Shown here: in pieces, positions 1 to 9,516 of the stretch | Layout of the letters: every line of letters begins with the position of its first letter | Position numbering within the stretch: the stretch's first letter is position 1 | DNA from: Erythrophleum ivorense | Lineage: Eukaryota > Streptophyta > Magnoliopsida > Fabales > Fabaceae | DNA: 64,000 bases | Reading direction: 5' to 3' | Assembly (NCBI GenBank): GCA_026724425.1 | Contig: JAIUCV010000090.1 | Location: 310,001-374,000, forward strand | Program-made: the position numbers and the translations under genes | Notes under the pieces: generated by a model | Told to the model about the DNA's origin: nothing | What the model saw: only the letters and a program-made list of their open reading frames with translations | Databases searched by the model: none

Positions 1-270
1 GCCCATGGGCAGAGTGATCTCCTCACTAAGTATTTATGATAATACTTACGCATCTATATTTCAATGTGATGAAGGTAATAGAAATGTCTAAGCGCGGAAT
101 CAAGGCCGAAGAAAAGGATGATAGGATTTATGTGTTGTTCATTTTGCTTAATTTGTTATTGGCTTTTATGTTGAACTGATATTTATGATTTATTGAATTA
201 TTTATTTTAAGACTTCCGCTGAGTACTGATTAACTAATTAATTAAAAAAAAAAGGGCCTTGGATGTTTCA
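1..270 (+). mobile_element. 3' part of a Ty3/gypsy (Tekay-like) LTR, plus orientation
   Basis: This is homologous to the 3' half of the LTRs at 2723-4082 and 6834-8218. Shared features are the block 'tatttatgataatact.acgcatct', the 'gacttccgctgagt' segment, a poly-A run and a terminal ...TGTTTCA. It ends in CA at 270 and is followed at once by minus-strand gag sequence. The simplest reading is that it is the 3' LTR of an element lying mostly left of the window, inserted into the gag of the reversed element at 271-2235. The 5-bp duplication cannot be checked because the left junction is outside the window. Confidence 0.75.
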
Positions 271-820
271 ACAAATGTGCATCCCCACCAAGGTAATGCA
301 TAGCCAACTCCACCTGGTACCCCTCTGGACACCTGACCGAACGGAAGTTCCGTTCCAGTCTCTGCCGCCACTCATCGGCCTCCTCGGGCCCACCTCTACC
401 CTCAAAGAATGGTGTCCCGATCCTCTGCATCTCCCTCATCATATCCAGATAAGGCAGATGCCCAACAACCGCAGCACCATGCTGTCCCATAAAAGCGCCC
501 TGCTGTGCCCCCACCACCGGAGGAACACCTGGAGCCTGCTCTAGAATCGCCTGCGGAAGACGTGCCAACAGCTGCGCCAGTAGCCCCAAAACCTGGTCAC
601 CAAGACCATGAGCCGGAGCAGCACCCGCACCTGGGGCAGTCCCAACTCCCGCGCCTCCACTAATGCCCAAACTGGCCTCACCCGCCATCGATTGGGTCAC
701 CGACGCAGTCGCCACACTAGGCACTGCACTCTCTCCGGAATCCGCCTTCGCTCCACGACCACGGCCTCTGCCACGGCCTCTGCCACGGCCTCTGCCACGA
801 CCTCTAGCACCTGCATCCAT
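271..820 (-). pseudogene. Gypsy gag, N-terminal fragment
   Basis: The minus-strand frame starts with an ATG at 820. It has an Arg-Gly repeat tail (GRGRGRG...), then an Ala/Gly/Val-rich linker and the retrotransposon gag core (…ERNFRSVRCPEGY…, …YLGGDAHL). It matches the first part of the gag at 4288-5310 and stops inside the GGDAHLWW motif where the plus-oriented LTR (1-270) begins. Capsid half, zinc knuckle and pol are absent here. Gag packages element RNA into virus-like particles; this fragment cannot do so. The 821-1013 segment is its untranslated leader. Confidence 0.8.
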
Positions 821-1013
821 CTCACTGCACTACCAAAGTACAGCAGATGAGCAAACTAAAAAAACACACAACAAACCACAAAACACAAAACTTACCGCGG
901 ATTCACTGAAGGCTTGAGAGGATGATACTATACTACTAACTAACTAAAGCACACTTAATCAATTAAACACGTAGTCCAGTTCACCCAATACTAACAGTCC
1001 TAAAACCGTATAG

Positions 1014-1025
1014 GCTCTGATACCA
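1014..1025 (-). other. Primer binding site (initiator-Met tRNA)
   Basis: GCTCTGATACCA on the plus strand is the reverse complement of TGGTATCAGAGC, the usual plant iMet-tRNA primer site. It lies three bases from the LTR at 1029-2235, which fixes the element as minus-strand. Confidence 0.9.
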
Positions 1026-1028
1026 AAA

Positions 1029-2235
1029 TGAGCAACCAAGCCCTTTTTGTTTTTTTAAATAGCCCGAATTAATATTCCCATAAATATTAATTCTCAACAG
1101 CTATCACCAATACCAAAACAATGTGGAAGTCTTAAACCAATAAATAAATAAATCAGTTCAACAATATTCAACTCCATAAAATAATATTGAAGACACTAGC
1201 AACCTAAACACCAGGTTTGCAAAACAATTAACTCAAAACACTAAAACAATTCCTATCATCCTCTCCTTGGCCCGATTCCGCGATCACACTTTCTTTTTAC
1301 CTGCATCACATTAGAGAAAAAGAGATGCATAAGTATTTAAGAAATACTTAGTGAGGCAATCACTCCGCCTACAGACCAATTACGCAATTTAAACACATTT
1401 AAATATTTATAATAATTACCACAATTATTAAAATAATTCTTTTTAATTATTAAATAATTTGCACAATTAAATAATAATTTTTAAACACTTAAATAATTTC
1501 CAAAATTATTTTAAATCAATTAATTAATTAAATTCACCATTTAATAATTTATTATCGAATTAAATCACTTAATTCAGACTTAACCAATTAAACCATATTA
1601 AACCATCAATTAAATCAATTAGATTAAGTCGCCAGATAACCGGACTTAACCGGCAAGGGTCGACCGACACACGCCTGGTGTTGTTCGACACTCGCTCGGT
1701 TGGTGTTGACCGACACAAGCTTTGTGTCGCTCGACACCCGCCCGACAGATTGACACATCAATCAATTCAACGCACCAAAACACACAAAACACAAATCAAT
1801 CACAATATACTCGATCAAACGCACATATATCTCATAAACAATCACAAAGCTCATCATAAATTCAACATAAATCCACCAAACTTCACAAATCTATCTCTTT
1901 GCGAGCCTACGGTCATGCACTCACCTTGACAAAGGTTTGAGAAGAGAGGAAGGAGATGAAGAACAGTACAAGCAGCCTCAGATTAACCCAGAAATCACCT
2001 AGAATCACCACAATCTCTCTCTGTCTCTTTCTCCTTTTGTTTCCTCGAAAAACGAGACACCACTGCGGCTGGAAGACCTAAATATCGCGACATAAGGTTT
2101 TTCCAACATAGCCTGCGATAATCGGGCCACTCAAATCGAACCGAAATCGATTTTAACATTGGTGTCGAGCGACACACCCCTGGTGTCGGTCGACACCGCT
2201 TCTCAGAAACGATATTTTGGTTTACGGATGTTACA
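1029..2235 (-). mobile_element. 5' LTR of the reversed gypsy element
   Basis: On the plus strand it runs from TGAGCAACC... to ...GGATGTTACA, that is TG...CA. It is homologous to the other LTRs of this family, including the GTGTCG-NN-CGACAC palindromes near 1660-1740 and 2160-2195. It is more diverged than the 2723-8218 copies and shorter (about 1.2 kb), so it is an older insertion. Confidence 0.85.
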
Positions 2236-2390
2236 AGAGGTATACTCTTTTTTTTTGTACACGTAGTTAATAATTATGAAAGCAACTATCAAAATTTCTA
2301 ACATGTTTCAGAGGTTCCTAAAAATTCTTATATAAGATTACAGAAACAGACAAACAATATTTACCTAGATTAAATAAATTAGTATTCTAA

Positions 2391-2685
2391 CTTGGTAAAA
2401 TCAAGGGATTGTGGCAAACATAATATGGAAATTGAGGTCAAATGCAAATGTAACCTATATTTTCTCCATTTTAATTGGTTTATTATTATTTTACTTAATA
2501 AAATCTATAATTTTATAAATATATACAATTAGCAGAAAATAACAATTAATTTTTAAATACATTTTTACAAAATATTTTTTTTTTGTACATCCATTATCCA
2601 TTATGATTTTATAATTTTAAAATTATTGACGGATTAAATAAAATTATTAATATAGAACTGCGCGTAGCGCGGGTTAAAAACCTAG
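2391..2685. mobile_element. Small hairpin-ended DNA element with 8-bp flanking repeat
   Basis: The block starts CTTGGTAAAATC and ends with a GC-rich hairpin (GCGCGTAGCGCGGG) and AACCTAG. TATTCTAA flanks it on both sides (2383-2390 and 2686-2693). The hairpin plus CTAG-T end resembles a plant Helitron 3' terminus, but an 8-bp direct duplication points to a TIR-type DNA transposon. It has no coding capacity. Confidence 0.5.
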
Positions 2686-2722
2686 TATTCTAAAACCTTT
2701 TCCTAATTTGAAAATTAACCCC

Positions 2723-4082
2723 TGTAACATCCGTAAACGTGAAATGCTGTTTTAGAGGTGGTGTCGGACGACACCAAGCGATCGGGAGTAGTTGCATATG
2801 CTCTATACGGTGTGAATCTCGGGTTGGCTGTGCATGTTCTTGTTTGATTGTTGTGCAGTCGGTCTAAAGGTTCAAGCATTGTGTAGAAAATGTGTAAATC
2901 GACTTCTGATTGGTTGGTGTCGGCGACACCAGGAGGGTGTCGATCGACACCGGTTTAGGAATCGATTTCCGGTTTAAATCGATCGTGTTCGGTTTGTGGG
3001 GTTGGTCGAGTGGGTGTCGACCGACACCAGGGAGGGTGTCGCTCGACACCGGTTATGGTGAAATCGACCGGTTTGATTTAAGTCGGCTGGTTTTGTCGGT
3101 TTAGGGCGAGGGAAGCCCTAGGTCCGCGATAAAACACTGTAGCCGCGTGGAAAAGGCTCAGTTTTCGAGGCAGAGAGTTTTCAGAGAGAAAGAGGTGATT
3201 TCTGGGGTGATTTTGGAGTTTGGAGGCTTGATTGTTGCTGTTCTTCGTTGTTTCATCTCTTCTCCTTCTTTCCAATCCGTTTCAAGGTGAGTGCGTGACC
3301 GTAGGTCCGTGAATCACTGGAGATTTGTTGTGGTGTTGATATTTTAAGTTGTTCTTGAGTTGTTCTTGAGTTATTTGAGTCTATAATCGTTTTAGGGTGT
3401 TGAATCCCCTTGAGTATGTGTTTTTGTGTTGTTTCGTCGAGTTTGGTCTGTTGAGGTCGGGGCAGTGTCGAACGACACCACTGGGTGTCGGTCGACACTG
3501 AGGCGCTAGTGTCGAGCGACACCACTTGTGGTGTCGATCGACACCTAGCTGGGCGTCGAGCGACACCGTGGGGAGGTGTCGGTCGACACTAATGTGCTGT
3601 TTCGAGTTTGTCGAGTATTGTTGCTGTTGTTACTGTGATGGTTATTGCTTATGGCTATTGTTGTTATTGTGGTATTGTCTAGTGGTTGGCGTAATTGGCC
3701 TGTAGACGGAATGACCGTCTCACTGAGTATTTATGATAATACTCACGCATCTCTTTCGTAATGTGATGCAGGTAACAGGAATGTGTGACCGCGGGATCGA
3801 GGCTGAAGAGGGGGATAATAGGGTTATTGGATTTTATTGGTTTTGTTGGTTTATTGATTATTGTTTTATTATTGAATTGGTAGCTAACCTGGTGTTTAGG
3901 TTGCTAGAGTTATATATTATTCTGGAGTTGATTATATTGGTTATTGGCTTATTGGTTATTAATTTAATTGGTTATTGATATTGGGATATTTGTTGTTGAA
4001 TTGAATTGGTAATTTAATTATTTATTTAAAGACTTCCGCTGAGTGTTGTTTAAAAAAAAAAAAAATAGTGTTGGTTGTTTCA
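2723..4082 (+). repeat. 5' LTR with clustered GGTGTCG-NN-CGACACC palindromes
   Basis: Begins TGTAACATCC and ends GTTGTTTCA. It carries about eleven copies of a 16-bp palindrome with variable centre (ggtgtcgatcgacacc, ggtgtcggtcgacacc and similar) at about 2758-3060 and 3465-3592. One copy, near 2918, has lost two central bases relative to the 3' LTR. Confidence 0.95.
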
Positions 4083-4085
4083 TTT

Positions 4086-4097
4086 TGGTATCAGAGC
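4086..4097 (+). other. Primer binding site (initiator-Met tRNA)
   Basis: TGGTATCAGAGC lies three bases after the 5' LTR and is complementary to the 3' end of initiator-Met tRNA, the minus-strand primer. Confidence 0.95.
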
Positions 4098-4287
4098 GTA
4101 TACGGTTTTAGGACTGTTAGATTGGGTGAATTGAGACTATGTGCTTAAATTGATTATTGTGGTTAGTCAGTTTAGTAGTCTAGTATCATCCCCTTCGGCC
4201 TTCGAGAGATTCCGCGGTAAGTGTATTTTTGGTTTTGTTTTGAGTTGGTCCAGTTGCTTATCTTCTGTGCTTTGGTAGTGCAGCAAG

Positions 4288-5736
4288 ATGGACGCAGGTG
4301 GTAGAGGTCGTGGTGCGAGAGGGCGCGGTAGAGCCCGTGGGGGCAGAGCAGTTGGCCGTGGTGGCCGAGCTGCGGGCCGTGGAGGTCGGGGTCGTGGGTG
4401 TGGTTCACCAGAGGTTTCAGCGGAGAGTGCAGTGCCTAGTGTGGCGGCAGCGTCAGTGACACAGTCAGTGGCAGGTGAGGCCAGTTTGGGTGCCGGTGGT
4501 GGCGCAGGAGTTGGGGCGGCTCAGGGTGGGGGCGCGGCTCTAGCTCAGGGTGATATGATAGTGGGGCTACTGACGCAGCTTTTGGCACGTCTTCCGCATG
4601 CGGTTCCACAGCAGGCTCCGGGTGCACCTCCAGTGGCCGGAGCACAGGTGGGTGCTGGTTTTGTGGGGCAGCATGGGGCTGCGGGATTTGTTGGGCAGCA
4701 TGGCGCTGCGGGGTTTGGGCATCCATCTTATCTAGAGATGATGAGGGAGATGCAGAGGATTGGGACACCGTTCTTTGAGGGCGGGAGTGAGCCCGAGCAG
4801 GCCGACGAGTGGCAGCAGAGACTGGAGCGGAACTTTGGTTCTGTCAGGTGTCCAGAGGAGTATCGGGTTGAGCTAGCAGTGCATTACCTTAGTGGAGATG
4901 CGCATTTGTGGTGGAGATCTATTGTGACTCGGAGGGCTATGTGGACTTGGGGCGAATTCCTAGCGGAGTTCAACGCCAAGTATTTCCCTCAGGAGGCTCG
5001 AGACAGATTCCAGATGAGGTTCGTGGCATTGACTCAGGGTGAGCGGTCAGTGCGGGAGTATGATGCAGAGTTTGGCAGACTCGTAGTGCATACGGGTTTT
5101 GGTTTTGAGGGCGAGCGAGCCTTGACGATGAGGTTTCTACAGGGTCTTCGGTCGAGTATCCGGACTCAGTGCAGAGGTGGTATGTACACCACGAGAGCGG
5201 AGTTAGTGGAGCTGGCGGCTTCCATTGAGGAGGACCTTCGTGAGCAGGTTGGTCCGGTAGCGTTACCAGCTGCAGTTGCTCCTGCTACCCGGCAGAGGGG
5301 CCAGCAGTAGCAGCAGCGCGAGAGAGTTGAGTCTGGTTCTGGCAAGGGCGACAAGCCTGCGCAGGGTCAGAAGACGAGGGCAGACGAGATGTCTGTTAGT
5401 AGCTTGAGCAGCAAGGGTGGTTGCTATGGTTGCGGGAGCATGGAGCATAGAGTTGCTAGTTGCCCCAAGAGGGCGACATCCAGAGAGTCTACGGTGTGTT
5501 TCCACTGTAGGGAGCCAGGGCATATCAGGCCGATGTGTCCCCAGTTGCAGCCGATGTCAGTGGCTGCGGTTCAGCCTTTGGCGATTCAGTCAACGGATCA
5601 GATCACAGCGTTGCAGCAGTTAGATCAGACAGGAGGAGTGGCGCGTGTGTACACGTCGACGACAGAGTTGGGCCAGACGAGTCGTTCAGGCCATACCACA
5701 GGTAGAATCTCTTACTCAGACTTTGTAAATTCTTAG
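4288..5736 (+). pseudogene. Gypsy gag polyprotein with one in-frame stop
   Basis: The ATG at 4288 starts an RG-rich tail, an Ala/Gly linker and the retrotransposon gag core (FFEGGSEPEQADEW, SGDAHLWW, FPQEARDRFQMRF, GERSVREYDAEF). The frame stops at 5308-5310 (TAG in a Gln-rich run, probably from CAG) and continues in the same frame. It then carries two CX2CX4HX4C zinc knuckles (CYGCGSMEHRVASC and CFHCREPGHIRPMC). The later stop at 5734-5736 lies inside an intron-like insertion (5702-5825) that is absent from the related element at 42303-51421. Capsid and nucleocapsid functions are inferred from the family. Without stop suppression only a knuckle-less protein would be made. Confidence 0.85.
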
Positions 5737-5825
5737 TGGTAGAATTTTAGTGTTATTACTGGTATCATTTTTCTTCCGGTGTTAGAGTCTAGAAATCTTT
5801 TACACAATTGGTAGAACTGTGTAAG
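5702..5825 (+). other. Intron-like insertion in the gag-protease region
   Basis: A 124-bp segment bounded by GT...AG (CACAG|GTAGAAT ... GTGTAAG|GACGTTG) interrupts sequence that is continuous in the homologous element at 47500-47560. After it the protease-like sequence resumes, followed by the 'FTPERA' block. Splicing is not shown; a non-intron insertion is the alternative. Confidence 0.4.
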
Positions 5826-6230
5826 GACGTTGTTAGTGGGCGGTGTGGAGTCTCAAGGTGTTTGACTCGGGAATATTAAATGTTTCTTTACTCCGGAGCG
5901 TGCCAAGTGTATCGGCATCCGGAACAGCGTTGTTGAGCTTTTGGGTTTTGACCAAGGTGGTCGGTGGAGGAATTTCGGCTACGTATGTGTTAGAGCGGTT
6001 AGTGGCATGGAGTTGAGTCGATGGAGAGTCGTTTTACCTAAAAGTGTTTTGTGAGGCTTTGCATGGGAGGCCATGCAGGATGCCTGTATGCTGGATCTAA
6101 GTGGGGGAGCGCAGCATTTATGGAGTTACTTTCGTTCGGGAAACGACGGAGAAGGTTCGTATTTGAAAAGTTACGCCGTTAGGCGAAAAAGAGAGTTCGA
6201 GTTTAAGGTGGGGAGATAGTGGGTATCTCC
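5826..6230 (+). pseudogene. Remnant of pol: protease start joined to integrase C-terminus
   Basis: The stretch 5826-5920 matches the start of the aspartic protease of the related element, with its D-S-G region destroyed. From about 6055 the sequence matches the integrase end (…GRPCRMPVCW…, VGERS, RRKREFEFKVG), with stops. Everything between them (RT, RNase H, most of integrase, about 3 kb by comparison with 44160-47500) is deleted. This explains the non-autonomous status. Confidence 0.7.
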
Positions 6231-6404
6231 AGTTGGTTGTGGTTTTAGCTTTGGTTTGAGGTGTTTGGCATTGTGGATATGTATTTTCGTTGGTGGTACG
6301 ATGTACATTTTTGAATTATATGAGATGGAGTTGCCTCATATTTGGGTTGTGTTTCGGATGTTGCATGGAGGTGTTATACGCGTTTCAGATTATTACTCGA
6401 TACA

Positions 6405-6620
6405 GTCCTAGAGACGGTGGGTCTTTAGAAGAGACGGGTGGGTCTTGGTTAGAGACGGGTGGGTCTCTGGAAGAGATGGGTGGATCTCTTGTGGACTTAT
6501 ATGTGAGGGTCGCTACCTCAGTATAAGTGGTTTTGTGGTTACTATTGTGACGGGTGGGTCACAATAGGGGTATCGGGAGATGGGTGGATCTCTCGAGGAG
6601 ACGGGTGGGTCTCATGTGTT
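6405..6620 (+). repeat. Degenerate GACGGGTGGGTCT repeats in the 3' UTR
   Basis: About seven copies of a 'gagacgggtgggtct'-like unit lie between the pol remnant and the 3' LTR. The same family motif appears as 'gacccaccgtc' on the opposite strand at 43680-43930, in the matching part of the related element, so it is a conserved feature of the family's 3' UTR. Confidence 0.8.
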
Positions 6621-6819
6621 GTTTTTAGAGTTGTGGTGTGGTATTGAGGAGTAATAATGTCTGGGAACGTGTGTATAACATAAGAATTCGGCGTGAATCT
6701 CTGAGATTAGTGGAACATCTCTAGTGTTGGGCCATGTGGGCCGGTTATTGTCGTCTGTGGTAGACGAGTTTGCGTCTGTGGTAAACGTGTTGTGTTGGGA
6801 TTCGAGGACGAATCCAGTT

Positions 6820-6833
6820 TAGTGGGGGAGAAT
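6820..6833 (+). other. Polypurine tract
   Basis: The purine run AGTGGGGGAGAA directly precedes the TG of the 3' LTR. It is the expected plus-strand primer, and the element at 42303-51421 has the same sequence in reverse orientation. Confidence 0.85.
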
Positions 6834-8218
6834 TGTAACATCCGTAAACGTGAAATGCTGTTTTAGAGGTGGTGTCGGACGACACCAAGCGATCGGGAGT
6901 AGTTGCATATGCTCTATACGGTGTGAATCTCGGGTTGGCTGTGCATGTTCTTGTTTGATTGTTGTGCAGTCGGTCTAAAGGTTCAAGCATTGTGTAGAAA
7001 ATGTGTAAATCGACTTCTGATTGGTTGGTGTCGAGCGACACCAGGAGGGTGTCGATCGACACCGGTTTAGGAATCGATTTCCGGTTTAAATCGATCGTGT
7101 TCGGTTTGTGGGGTTGGTCGAGTGGGTGTCGACCGACACCAGGGAGGGTGTCGCTCGACACCGGTTATGGTGATATCGACCGGTTTGATTTAAGTCGGCT
7201 GGTTTTTTCGGTTTAGGGCGAGGGAAGCCCTAGGTCCGCGATAAAACACTGTAGCCGCGTGGAAAAGGCTCAGTTTTCGAGGCAGAGAGTTTTCAGAGAG
7301 AAAGAGGTGATTTCTGGGGTGATTTTGGAGTTTGGAGGCTTGATTGTTGCTGTTCTTCGTTGTTTCATCTCTTCTCCTTCTTTCCAATCCGTTTCAAGGT
7401 GAGTGCGTGACCGTAGGTCCGTGAATCACTGGAGATTTGTTGTGGTGTTGATATTTTGAGTTGTTCTTGAGTTGTTCTTGAGTTATTTGAGTCTATAATC
7501 GTTTTAGGGTGTTGAATCCCCTTGAGTATGTGTTTTTGTGTTGTTTCGTCGAGTTTGGTCTGTTGAGGTCGGGGCAGTGTCGAACGACACCACTGGGTGT
7601 CGGTCGACACTGAGGCGCTAGTGTCGAGCGACACCACTTGTGGTGTCGATCGACACCTAGCTGGGCGTCGAGCGACACCGTGGGGAGGTGTCGAGCGACA
7701 CCGTGGGGAGGTGTCGGTCGACACTAATGTGCTGTTTCGAGTTTGTCGAGTATTGTTGCTGTTGTTACTGTGATGGTTATTGCTTATGGCTATTGTTGTT
7801 ATTGTGGTATTGTCTAGTGGTTGGCGTAATTGGCCTGTAGACGGAATGACCGTCTCACTGAGTATTTATGATAATACTCACGCATCTCTTTCGTAATGTG
7901 ATGCAGGTAACAGGAATGTGTGACCGCGGGATCGAGGCTGAAGAGGGGGATGATAGGGTTATTGGATTTTATTGGTTTTGTTGGTTTATTGGTTATTGTT
8001 TTATTATTGAATTGGTAGCTAACCTGGTGTTTAGGTTGCTAGAGTTATATATTATTTTGGAGTTGATTATATTGGTTATTGGCTTATTGGTTATTAATTT
8101 AATTGGTTATTGATATTGAGATATTTGTTGTTGAATTGAATTGGTAATTTAATTATTTATTTAAAGACTTCCGCTGAGTGTTGTTTAAAAAAAAAAAAAA
8201 AAAGTGTTGGTTGTTTCA
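6834..8218 (+). repeat. 3' LTR with about twelve GTGTCG-NN-CGACAC palindromes
   Basis: Near-identical to the LTR at 2723-4082. Palindrome copies lie near 6870, 7028, 7048, 7125, 7148, 7577, 7596, 7621, 7642, 7665, 7687 and 7709. The right LTR has one extra 23-bp palindrome-plus-spacer unit near 7687. It ends GTTTCA at 8218, followed by the ACCCC duplication. Confidence 0.95.
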
Positions 8219-8223
8219 ACCCC

Positions 8224-9516
8224 TATTTAAAAAACTTTGTAAACTAACTTTTTCAGATTTTCCAAATTATAATTAGGAAGGAAAAAAATTTTAATAAAAT
8301 ATTTCTTAATTTTAAGTATCTTGAATTTCAGATATATCAGAAATAGTAGTATTAGTCATTTCTATCTCTGATTTGAAATAGTTTATCTCCTTTCTTGTGA
8401 TTCATCACAAAATTCCATGAATTTCTTTTGCATCACTCACCCATAATCTCCATAAACTTCAAAAATCTCTACCATTTTGTAAACATGTGTTATTTTAAGG
8501 TTAAACCCATGTTATTTATTTATTTATCTGATAGTTTAAATTTCAAATCAGATATTCAGAATATTTTTTTTCCTTGTTAAAGATTTTATCGTAAGATTAT
8601 CTTTTGGGATTATGGTAACTATTTTTTCAATTTAAATAATATTACTTTCGGATTTTTTTTAAAAAATGAATAAATAAATTTAAAGCAAATTTTATATCTG
8701 AAAAATTAAGAGTATTTTGGTAATTTTGGATATTAAAAAGTTAGTTTACAAACATTTCAAAAAGATATTAGTTTCAAAATATTTTTAATTTGTATAATAG
8801 TTTAAAATAGTTTAAACAATAAAACTTTTACCTGTTAAGGTAGTATGTAATAAATTCCTAACAATAAAATGTATAATATTAAATATCACATCCTAACTTT
8901 CAACCTTGATTATTAAGGTTATAGATATGCTATTAATTACAATGTCAATATTAAGGTTATATGTGATTATCCACTAAAATTACTAATTATATCGCAATTC
9001 GTATAATAAGATTAAGTTACACAACATATTTTAATAGTTTTTATGATTTTATATCATTTTATTTTGTTATTATATCTTACATTTTTTTGGGTGATAAATA
9101 ATTGGAATATCCGAACCGAACCGAAAAATATCGAGCAAAATTTGGTTCTCTATACTTGGACCCGAACATACTCGAACTTGAATGGACCCAACCCGATACT
9201 GAACCTAAATTAGGTACTATATGGATACAGAGACCAACTAATCGATAGAGTGGATCCGATTGATACCTACCCAAACCCGATCCGATCACCCGCACTCCTA
9301 TGAGGGAGCATGTGAACCGATCAATTAATATATTCGATTTCTGGTATGGCTGAACCATCCTCCGGTTTATTTTAAATTATTGTGCAAATTCGCGTCCATT
9401 ACCCAAGCAATCCGGGTCGGGTTTTTTGTTTTCTGAACCATCGGTTTATTTTAAGTTATTATTCTTGTATCCAAACAGTTTTTCTCTCCTATTCTTATAT
9501 CCAAACACTATTAAAA
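8224..9516. other. AT-rich intergenic DNA
   Basis: No gene recognised. At about 9105-9300 there is low-complexity sequence built on 'ccgaaccgaa'/'gaacccgatcc' repeats, a pattern common in plant repeat DNA. The rest is AT-rich without usable motifs. Confidence 0.6.

Larger units (their letters stand above)
2723..8218 (+). mobile_element. Complete non-autonomous Ty3/gypsy chromovirus-type LTR retrotransposon
   Basis: The element is 5.5 kb. Its two long LTRs (2723-4082 and 6834-8218) both run TGTAACATCC...GGTTGTTTCA. A perfect 5-bp target duplication, ACCCC, lies at 2718-2722 and 8219-8223. PBS, gag, a short integrase remnant, a G-rich 3' UTR and a polypurine tract are present, but protease activity, RT, RNase H and most of integrase are missing. 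By eye the LTRs differ at about eight substitutions plus a 23-bp tandem gain in the right LTR and a 2-bp loss in the left, so the insertion is recent. Movement would need enzymes in trans from a related copy such as the one at 42303-51421. Confidence 0.95.

Noticed and set aside
263..917. Plus-strand open frames over 263-917
   Set aside because: These are opposite-strand shadows of the minus-strand gag fragment, which has clear family motifs.
2758..3595. CRISPR-like repeats in the LTRs
   Set aside because: The repeats are palindromic motifs with irregular spacing in a plant LTR. No unique equal-length spacers or cas genes, and the host is a eukaryote.
4172..5523. Minus-strand open frames under gag at 4288-5310
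   Set aside because: They arise from the GC-rich, RG-coding gag sequence and show no domain features.
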